This document shows positions 56,502 to 64,000 of a stretch of 64,000 nucleotides of DNA, piece by piece; position 1 is the stretch's first letter, and every line of letters starts with the position of its first letter. A program made the translations under genes and the position numbers. This DNA is from Enoplolaimus lenunculus (taxonomy: Eukaryota; Nematoda; Enoplea; Enoplida; Thoracostomopsidae). The stretch is from contig JASANG010002746.1 of NCBI GenBank assembly GCA_030248215.1, positions 1-64,000 of the forward strand. The letters run 5' to 3'. Under the pieces are notes generated by a model. The model was not told where the DNA came from. It saw only the letters and a list, made by a program, of their open reading frames with translations, and made no database searches.

Positions 56502-59500
56502 CTGAAACTATATTATTGCAATGATCCAAATAAATATTAACCTTTAATACGGCCGGTACTTATCAAGGCACCACACTGTAAATTTCAATGAGTTGATTAA
56601 TCAATTCAGCTAGCGAGTTGGTTATTTCTGAATTATAATATCAGTAAACATTAACTCACTCTGAGTTGAGTTGATTCTCAGTCTGAGTTGAGTTGACGCC
56701 GGGTGAGTTGAATAATTAACTCAGAATGAATTGAATCAACTCAATTTTCTGAGTTCTGAACGGCCTAACTCAGACTGAGTGACTCAACTCATTCTGAGTT
56801 AAAATCAACTCACTGAAATTTACAGTGTGGGCTGACGGTTGAAATTTACCTTTGTCTCTGGAAGAAAATAGACCTCCACAGTTTTACTTTCAGTTAATTT
56901 ATTTGCAGTTCGAAGACCATTTTTTAATTTCAAATTGCCGACAGAGCTCAAATACAAATATTTGCCACAAATTCAATGGCCCATGTAGAAGATCAGGGGC
57001 GGAACGTTTTTCTGTGAGACTGCAAAAGCTTAAGCTTTACAGTATTTTTGCTTGGCTTAGGCCTAGGCTTAGGGTTAGGCTTAGTGGTCAATGTTACTTT
57101 AAGAGGCGTAACAGCAGATTAAACGTATTCCTAAGCCTATCCCTAAGTCTAAGCGTTGGAAAAATGAGTTCATAAGCCTACGCCTAAGCCTAAGCCTAAG
57201 CCTAAGCCTAAGCACACTGTGAATTCCAATGAGTTAATTAATTAACTCAGACGGAAAGTTAATTATTTCTGAGTTAATAACAGAACACATTAACTAACTC
57301 TGAGTTGAATTGATTCTCACCCTGAGTTGAGTTGACTCTGGGTGAGTTGATTAATTAACTCAGAATGGATTGAATCAACTCAAAATTCTGAGTTCTGATA
57401 GTCCTAACTCAGATTGAGTGATTCAACTCATTCTGAGTTAAAATCAACTCACTAAAATTTACAGTGCAAAAAATGTAATCTAGAATCTAAAACTACTCTT
57501 TTGTAGACCCACCAGAAACGTGGACGCCCCTTAAAGTAACATGGGCCGGCTTAGGAATACGCTCATTTTACGCTTATGTTTAGGCTTGTGCCGAGGAATA
57601 TGCTTATAATACTGTTCCGCCCCTGTTCTTTACATTGGCCAGTTTAATTATCGTTCAACAAATTCAACGTCATTATAAAACAATCCTTCTATTTTTAAAT
57701 TTTTAAAAAGCAACCATTTCTGTTCTACGGCTGGTTAACCCGTCGATGTATTTTAAAATTTGTTTAAAAACATATTTGTTCAAAAAAATTGCTATACTTA
57801 CACCATAAGTATCGACTTCTTCAAATTTGGTCACAAGCAAACCTGAGTAGTAAACAACTAAATCCCCATCGTCTCTGTAAAACATAAATGTATACAAAAT
57901 TAATGAAACCAACTTTCAATTGCTAATCCACCGAAAAATGTTCCGCCCCTGATCTTTACATGGGTCCTGTATTTAAAGCTTCGTAAAATTTTGCTTATAT
58001 ATTTGATGGCCGTTGAGACCTCCGTAAAATTTTGGTGGGGAGTAGGGTGGGATTAAAACCGTAGCCCCAGACATCACATAGCTGTTTCATAATTTAGTTC
58101 GTTTTAATAAGACAGAATCCTGTGTTCATTATTTGATAATCACTACTACAAGGGTATACAATTAGGTACATTCTGGGTGGGAAACAAAATTTACCTGCGC
58201 TTGTTACGTTGTACACTGAACTGGGTACTTTTTTTAAAATTTTACAAACAACTAAAATATTAATAAAATTCTTTACTTGTCGTAAACACGGCAATGGTAA
58301 CTTGAATGCTGCGAGCAGTTTGGAACTTCCTGAAATTAAAAATACTGAAAATTTCACAAACCTACGATTTCTTTCAACAAATTTCATCCAATGCATAGAA
58401 CAGGGCCGTAACAGTAGTATTAGCATATTCCTAAGTCTGCGCCTAAGCGTAGGAATGGGCTTACACCTAAGCCTAAGCTTAAGAATGAGCTTACACCTAC
58501 CTAATCCTAAGCATAATAAAAAATAGTCAAAAGCGTAACCTTACTCTATTTCAGTGCCGCAGAAAAACGTTCCGTCCCTAACCTTTACATAGACCAAGTA
58601 TAAATTTTGACTGTGAATGGTGGAATGTTAGGTACACAGTCTGTTTTAGAATGGATCACAAGCCAATTCAAGGATTGTACGGCAAAGAAACTAAAATTTG
58701 CAAAAAAAGTTGATAAATAATTATAATCAAGAAATACGCCACAAAGTATAGAAAATTGTTCAAATCAGGTTTTGCCAAAATGATATATTCTTTTAACTGT
58801 ATTTTTTACTACACCAAGGATTTGCTAAATTTGATTTGAAATCTCTAAAACTTCGACGAAACGTTGCTTGTGGAATACTAAAATATGAAAATGCTATAAC
58901 AGTCAGTGTGCAACCGGAGGTGAAAAATACCCGAGCCGCAGCCAGAGCCAAAGGTCAACGAAACTTGCCGGAGCCGGAGGTGAGGCGAATTTAGATAGTA
59001 AAAATGATGGTTAATTACTTAATTTTAGCCAAATCTGCAATATTTTGTTAAGTTGTTTGCTATTTTTAAACTAATCTTTCCTGAAAATTGACACAAAAGT
59101 AGAACGAAACGCGCTAAACAGATAAATTTTGCAAAATTATGCAAAATTTTACTACCAAAAATTCTACTGGAGCCGGTGGCCTATTTTCTGCCGGAGCCGA
59201 AGCCGAAACCAGACCTCCGGTTATACCCTGATAAGTGTTTTCTCGGTTTATTCGACACTAGCGGTGTTTTTGAGCGCAAATAAGGGCTCATAAACTCAAA
59301 TTGATTCTGTCACCAGATAGCGATAGGTTTGTAAACCGACGAACTCGTACAATTGCCAAACTCCAAATTGGCACAGAAGTAGGACAAATCAAACGCGAAA
59401 AATGTTATAAAACGTCATCATTCATTTGGTCGAAAGCTGCAAGACATAGGCATCGCCAACTGGTGTATAGGTGCTACACACATTTGAGAATACCAACTGG

Positions 59501-62500
59501 TGATAGTTGCTACATACATTTGAGAATACCAACTAGTGATAGTTGCTACACAAATTGGAGAATACCAACTGGTGATAGTTGCTACACACATTTGAGAATA
59601 CCAACTGGTGATAGTTGCTACATACATTTGAGAATACCAACTGGTGATAGTTGCTACATACATTTGAGAATACCAACTGGTGATAGGTGCTACACACATT
59701 TGAGAATACCAACTGGTGATAGTTGCTACATACATTTGAGAATACCAACTGGTGATAGTTGCTACATACATTTGAGAATACCAACTGGTGATAGTTGCTA
59801 CATACATTTGAGAATACCAACTGGTGATAGGTGCTACACACATTTGAGAATACCAACTGGTGATAGTTGCTACATACATTTGAGAATACCAACTGGTGAT
59901 AGTTGCTACATACATTTGAGAATACCAACTGGTGATAGTTGCTACATACATTTGAGAATACGGGCCAAGAACACAATCTGAAAAACAACATTTTCGGCTA
60001 CCGTTCCAGCCAATTAATTACTACTTACGGTATGCCGACGATAGATAGTTTTTGACGGAAGCAGTTGAAAATTTTCATTCCTGAAACAGAAACCAATTTT
60101 CACAATTTAATAACCTATAATAAATTAAGCCATGTACTGGCGGATCGACATCATTTAGGCCACCTAAACAGCGTTCAAATTCAAGATTTTGTATTAAAAT
60201 TTAGCAATCAAATGGTGTTTGGGTTTTCGCTCGCTTCGTTCGCGCGTGTTTTCTACTGTCTCGTACGGCTTTCCTTTGTAAAAATTTTATGATTAGAAAT
60301 TGCACCGAATGTTCAAAAATTTATCTCACAAGGTAGATCAGATTGGTCCCTCTCACAATCCGCGGATATCTCCCAGGAATTTGGGATTTTGCGAAATTGG
60401 GATATTACCCGAGAAATTGGGAGGGACGTGTTCTATAGATGGGTCGGATTAACTGCGGACCCCCAGATGCTCAGCACTATCTAGGGACATAGTGTGGTAG
60501 ACGCGCCATTGGCAATCTTGGCTTTGTTGTATACATGTAATATAACGAAATGTTTGACTTTAACTCTTTCCCACATGATTATTTCCTATTTCGTATATGG
60601 CCAATGTATAGAACGGGGTGGAACAGTATTATAAGCATATTCCTAAGCCTAAGCTTAAACGTAAGAACGAGCATGTTCCTTAGCCTAAGCCTAAGCGTAA
60701 GCGTAAGAATGAGCATGTTCCTTAGCCTAAGCCTAAGCCTAAGTCTAAGCGTAAGAATGAGCATACCTATTCCTTAGCCTAAGTCTAAGCCTAAGCCGAA
60801 GTTAAGCAAAAATTAATAGAAAGCTTAAGCTTACTCTATTGCAGTCTCACAGAAAAACGTTCCGTCCCTGATAATTAGTACATTTGTCCGTGTAATTAAA
60901 ATCTAATTTCAAGTAAAGTTGCTTTACCAGCATGGTAAAGGGCATTCAGGATTAGCGATTGACCTGTTTGCGACAATCATTCGTTCAACAGTATCCACAC
61001 ATGCTTCTGAAGTAAACCAATCACAAAACTGCGCAAAAGTTATATTCTTAAAAGTGTATATAAGTAATCAAAATTTATTGATAATTCGACTTAAGCTCAA
61101 CCTCTCTCAATTCTTTGGTTGCAAAATATGGACATTTTGTTAGCTTCAGCTCCGTGCTTTGAACGCGGCGTTCGAATTAATTTTTGTTTCTAAGACTCGC
61201 ATGCCTTTGAAAATTAGCAAACCAAGTGTTATATTTCAGATATTACTGTTTTATATATACATGCAATAAAGTCTTAAATTTCAAACTTCCAAGTGTGAAA
61301 CATTTCAGACACATATTTTCGAAAATTCTTAAATTTCCAACTTTTAAATATCTAAGATTTCAGACAACACCTTTATCTGAACACTCTTAAATTTCAAACT
61401 TCCAAGTCTCAAACATTTCAGACACATATTTCTGAAAATTTTTAGAAATTAATGTATGTGATTTAATACGTATATGTCGGGGGAATCAAAAATAAAATTT
61501 CAGACAATATTTCATGAACATCAGACGATCTGGTTTGCACGTAAACAAACACTGTTCGTTGTTTGTCGTACATTTCACAAAAACCAACAAAAATGTCACC
61601 TTTTTCTGATATCAAATTTGGTAATAAGTGGTGTTTTAGCAGCTGATAGATACTTACTGTCAGGTAAGCTGCAAAATCTGGCACTGCCTTCAGGTAACGG
61701 GATCATAGGGTGTCCACAGTTACAACTGTCAATGATCAGTTGTTGTTTGTAACTCATTTGACAACCCTGTAAAATTTAAAATCCAATTTTAATTTTATTA
61801 AACTTGTTTTTTTAAAGTTTTTGTATATTTTGACTAAAGACGAACAGACATAGGCTTTAAGGATTCCGGATCAGGTTGCAAGTTAGATATCATAACCTGT
61901 AGCTTGCTTGTGATAATCGGTGTCGTAAAGGTATCCGGGACGGATAGTAAATATTAACCGTCCGCGTCACTGGATCAGAGCGATTCGCATACATCTGGAA
62001 GAACAAAATAAGAGGTGTGATTCAGGATCTATCATGTACCCAAATCACGAACTTCTCACACACACTTGTACAGTTTCAAAATTGAACTTGTTTCTCAATC
62101 GAATTTTTGAGTTCAGCTATACAAGTCAAAGTGGTTGCAACATTTACAACCTTATTTGTTATATTTGGGCTCGTCTCAGTGTACCTTTTGTCTTATATTT
62201 TTCGATATGTTTGTACAACACTGCACACAAAAAAGTATTTCTGAATTTATTCAGAAAAGTGTTTTCTGTGCCAAATCTGAAAAGTTTTGCTGATATTTAA
62301 GACAATTTTTCTAAAAATAACTGGAAAACGTTTATTTTCAGACTTTATTTCAAAACGTTTTTTTTAAAACATTTCTGTTATAACAGAAATACTTTTCAAG
62401 TGCACCTTGCTAATCATATTTCTCAAATGTAAGAAATTTTTTCTTAAATATCAGAAATATTATTTTGAGTGTGGGCCAATGTTACTTTAAGGGGCGTAAC

Positions 62501-63119
62501 AGTAGATTAAGCGTATTCTTAAGTCCAAGCCTAAAACCTAAGCGCTGCAAAAATGGGTTCCCAAGCCTAAGCCTAAGCCGAAACCTAAACCTGAGCCTAA
62601 GCCTAAAGCCTAAGCAAAAAATGTAATCTAGAATTTAAACCTACTCTTTTATAGACCCATCAGTAACCTGGACGCCCCATAATGTAACATGGGCCCAACA
62701 CTGAATGGACTGAAACATTGCTATATATAGTTGTATATAAGTTTAAAAATAATGTTTCTTGTTTACTAAGACATAGCTACCATAGTAATGTGCATACGTT
62801 CTTTCTATTATATTTCAAATCATGCGAATCAAATGTTGGACTTCTGTTCAAATTACGTATGTGGAGCGTTCCAGCTTTTATAAGGTAAGTATAAAATAGA
62901 TGTATATCAAGTGACGGATCCCAAAAACGTTTGAACGATAAAAGTTTGAGTTATTCAGTATTTCAAAAATAGTTTTCAGCTTATCTTGAGCAACATACCT
63001 ATCTGACGAATTGGACTTACCTCTACTGTATAGTTATCAGAATAAAAATACGGTTTAATATAACTAAAACCTGAATCAGCGCATTTGTTTCGACCACGTA
63101 TTGCGAAGCGATTTTCAAC
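56376..63119 (-). CDS. DEG/ENaC (degenerin) channel, 3' half; gene continues off the right edge
   Basis: Exons read on the minus strand: 63119-63021, 61766-61658, 58329-58195, 57874-57802 and 56501-56376. Together they give the late ectodomain and second membrane helix of a DEG/ENaC subunit. Visible are YTVEGCQMSYKQQLIIDSCN, CGHPMIPLPEG, VVYYSGLLVTKFEEVDTYG, the ISHIGGIMGICLGASVIS signature at TM2 and a short cytosolic tail ending at TAA. The Gly-x-x-x-Gly-Ala-Ser region is the selectivity-filter neighbourhood of these trimeric Na+ channels. Phases match between the first three exons. Between 58195 and 57874 an exon may be missing, since the usual linker before the VVYY strand is short. The N-terminus and TM1 are not here. 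The exon at the left end of the window belongs to a different copy. Confidence 0.82.
56574..56827. mobile_element. Family C element
   Basis: CACTGTAAATTTCAATGAGT to GAAATTTACAGTG, one of the least diverged copies. Confidence 0.86.
57090..57544. mobile_element. Family B element, middle layer
   Basis: GGTCAATGTTACTTTAAGAG to CCCCTTAAAGTAACATGGGC. The 8-bp duplication matches at seven of eight bases. Confidence 0.87.
57215..57466. mobile_element. Family C element, inner layer
   Basis: CACTGTGAATTCCAATGAGT to TAAAATTTACAGTG. The intact family B copy at 62474 reads AAGCAAAAAATG at this place, showing that CA was the duplicated target. Confidence 0.88.
57802..57874 (-). CDS. Degenerin (right) exon: strand before TM2
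   Basis: After TTTTACAG. DDGDLVVYYSGLLVTKFEEV is the conserved V-x-Y-Y strand leading to TM2; donor GTAAGT. The acceptor may be two bases further in. Confidence 0.78.
57931..57966. mobile_element. Family A right end only
   Basis: CCGAAAAATGTTCCGCCCCT to TTTACATGGGTCC; no body or left end. Confidence 0.65.
58195..58329 (-). CDS. Degenerin (right) exon: probable end of Cys-rich region
   Basis: After TTTCAG, with the phase exon 61658 needs. SKLLAAFKLPLPCLRQ, a second Cys and SVYNVTSAG resemble C...C..P...Y..t.S before the palm strand. An alternative donor exists at 58276. A nearby frame with PCSSDYQIMNTG may be a further piece, but its phase does not fit. Confidence 0.5.
58389..58588. mobile_element. 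Family A element
   Basis: CAATGCATAGAACAGGGCCG to CCTTTACATAGACC. It starts about 60 bases before the acceptor of a degenerin exon. Confidence 0.8.
58904..59230. mobile_element. Family J element, inverted relative to 1067
   Basis: CAGTGTGCAACCGGAGG to ACCTCCGGTTATACCCTG; interior AGCCGGAGG motifs. Confidence 0.68.
59287..59965. mobile_element. Family G element with its end expanded into a 36-bp satellite
   Basis: From about 59461 the unit ACCAACTGGTGATAGTTGCT ACATACATTTGAGAAT recurs some 13-14 times, ending in the normal GAATACGGG terminus. Both strands are open through it, because 36 is a multiple of three. Confidence 0.88.
59966..60598. other. Intronic/intergenic stretch, nothing recognised
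   Basis: Within the right degenerin's long intron. One 75-codon open frame (60065-60292) has no family resemblance. Confidence 0.4.
60599..60874. mobile_element. Family A element, enlarged
   Basis: GGCCAATGTATAGAACGGGG; the block GAGCATGTTCCTTAGCCTAA is repeated three times. The right end CGTCCCTGATAATTAG is slightly decayed. Confidence 0.8.
60900..61650. other. Intronic stretch with TTTCAGACA/AAATTTC repeats
   Basis: 61210-61520 holds several CTTAAATTTCAAACTTCCAA-like units, possibly a decayed family H relative. No exon. Confidence 0.4.
61658..61766 (-). CDS. Degenerin (right) exon: Cys-rich thumb
   Basis: GCQMSYKQQLIIDSCNCGHP and MIPLPEGSARFCSLPD carry the C-x11-C-x-C-x-x-P pattern of DEG/ENaC. 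The donor is GTAAGT, phase 1. Confidence 0.88.
62224..62471. mobile_element. Family H element
   Basis: CACACAAAAAAGTATTTCTG to TATTATTTTGAGTG, flanked by TG/TG; inverted relative to 46714. Confidence 0.78.
62474..62695. mobile_element. Family B element (best intact copy)
   Basis: GGCCAATGTTACTTTAAGGG to CCCCATAATGTAACATGGGC. It serves as the empty-site reference for nested copies. Confidence 0.86.
63021..63119 (-). CDS. Degenerin (right) exon: ectodomain strand ending YTVE
   Basis: 33 codons between GTTTCAG and GTAAGT, phase 0. SGFSYIKPYFYSDNYTVE is the aromatic run that precedes the Cys-rich finger in the family. Confidence 0.75.
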
Positions 63120-63420
63120 CTGAAACATTCAACATTTAAGCGTGAAATCAGAATTTCAATCAAGAAACAGCCAATTTCAATTGTAGCTATAACATCGTCA
63201 TTTGCATTCAGTAGGAATCGTGTCAAAAGTACAAAACGCTTCAGAAACGTTTGTGTAAATACTGTTTTGTGCTCAAGCGATTGATTTTAGAGTTTCTCCG
63301 CTTATACACAGCAAAAGCGTTTTGAAATTTACTGTTTGAAACGCCGTAAAACGGTTAAAATAGCATTTTTTATTTTTGACCATAAGCGGAATGATGGCAG
63401 AGAATGAGGATTTATAATTA

Positions 63421-63682
63421 GCCCTCTCACTCGTAGAGTATACTGTGAGCAACTAAATACAATAATATACTAGCAATATAGACACAGCAGTGTAACAATT
63501 ACGACATATATGCGCAGTGCAAAATCTCCACAAGACGTGAGATCCCCCCTCGGCCTCGAGCATCAAGCTTCCATAGTTCAGTGGTGATCGTGAACGCCTC
63601 CCACCCATGAGATTGGGGTTCGAATCTTACTTTGGAATTGCGTCTTATTTGAAATTGAAAATATTCATGTGAGGAAGGGTTA
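63421..63682. mobile_element. Family F element (reference copy) with tRNA-like core
   Basis: GCCCTCTCACTCGTAGAG at the left and TTCATGTGAGGAAGGGTTAA at the right. The core TAGTTCAGTGGTGATCG and GGGGTTCGAATCTTAC are near-perfect pol III A and B boxes at tRNA spacing. About 260 bp. Confidence 0.78.
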
Positions 63683-63806
63683 AACTACTTCTGAGCGTAC
63701 AATGCAGGTTCAGGCACTTTTAAGATTAACATGCGCATTACTGGAACAATACAATATATGCAGTGTATGTAACAACTCATCGAGTTCCTTTTTAAACCAA
63801 AAAAGG

Positions 63807-63930
63807 GTTGTGCTATACTTGCCGGGCGCCGTCTGTGGCCGCCGAACGCCGTTGCGCGGCACGGTAAAATTTTTATCCAAAGTTCCACCAAACAGCTTTT
63901 GCCAGCGGTGCGAGTAAAGTATAGCTCAAC
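63807..63930. mobile_element. GGGTTGTGCTATACTT inverted-repeat element
   Basis: GGGTTGTGCTATACTTGCCG at the left mirrors AGTAAAGTATAGCTCAACCC at the right; GC-rich interior. Partial relative at 28923. Confidence 0.75.
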
Positions 63931-63937
63931 CCAAACT

Positions 63938-64000
63938 GACTTATGTTACTTTTAAGGGTGCCCCAATTTCTTGTTAGACAGCATCGGCTTAAGCTGTAGC
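63938..64000. mobile_element. Family B left end, cut by the window edge
   Basis: TTATGTTACTTTTAAGGGTG and the GGCTTAAGC that follows. Confidence 0.55.

Larger units (their letters stand above)
56979..57641. mobile_element. Family A element holding a family B element that holds a family C element
   Basis: Outer A: GGCCCATGTAGAAGATCAGG to GTTCTTTACATTGGCC. Middle B at about 57090-57544, flanked by GGCTTAGT/GGCTTAGG. Inner C at 57215-57466, flanked by CA/CA. Confidence 0.9.

Noticed and set aside
59301-59991. Long open frames on both strands with repeating peptides
   Set aside because: They are translations of the 36-bp satellite, whose period is a multiple of three; not proteins.

Overview
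The window looks like nematode nuclear DNA. It is AT-rich and intron-dense. The largest gene encodes many EB-type cysteine modules fused to a chitin-deacetylase-like domain, an architecture I know from C. elegans LGX-1/F48E3.8-type proteins. The repeat TTAGGC, which is the nematode telomere unit, is scattered all over the window. No database was searched: every call comes from reading translated exons, splice sites and motifs. The species is unknown; a repeat-rich nematode is the best guess.

Host genes, left to right. (1) 171-666, minus: first exon of a DEG/ENaC (degenerin) channel that runs off the left edge. (2) 11517-35634, minus: a secreted, multi-EB-module, chitin-binding, deacetylase-like protein. 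I resolve 23 exons whose lengths sum to 3774 bases, an open frame of 1257 residues. One exon is present twice in tandem. (3) 41330-54943, plus: a complete 11-exon SLC35D-type nucleotide-sugar transporter of 348 residues, with every splice phase matching. (4) 56376-63119, minus: the 3' exons of a second DEG/ENaC channel whose 5' part lies beyond the right edge. Genes 2 and 3 are divergent; genes 3 and 4 converge.

Between genes 1 and 2 lies a young CsRN1-like Ty3/gypsy retroelement (2583-9086). It has nearly identical 281-bp LTRs and a 5-bp target duplication. It carries three unusual parts: two 2A-like peptides, an IMPACT/YigZ-like domain ahead of gag, and a PWWP domain behind integrase. It is broken, with about two breaks in pol.

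The rest, introns included, is packed with short non-autonomous DNA transposons. Two related families (A and B) start and end in GGCC, make 8-bp target duplications and carry TTAGGC arrays inside. Three families (C, D, H) start CAC and end GTG and make 2-bp duplications. Other families include one with a tRNA-like core inside terminal inverted repeats, a CAAGAGTG family, a CCCGTATTCTCAAATG family and hAT-like elements. They nest inside each other up to three deep. Several have expanded into local satellites, and one supplies a splice acceptor to the EB-module gene.
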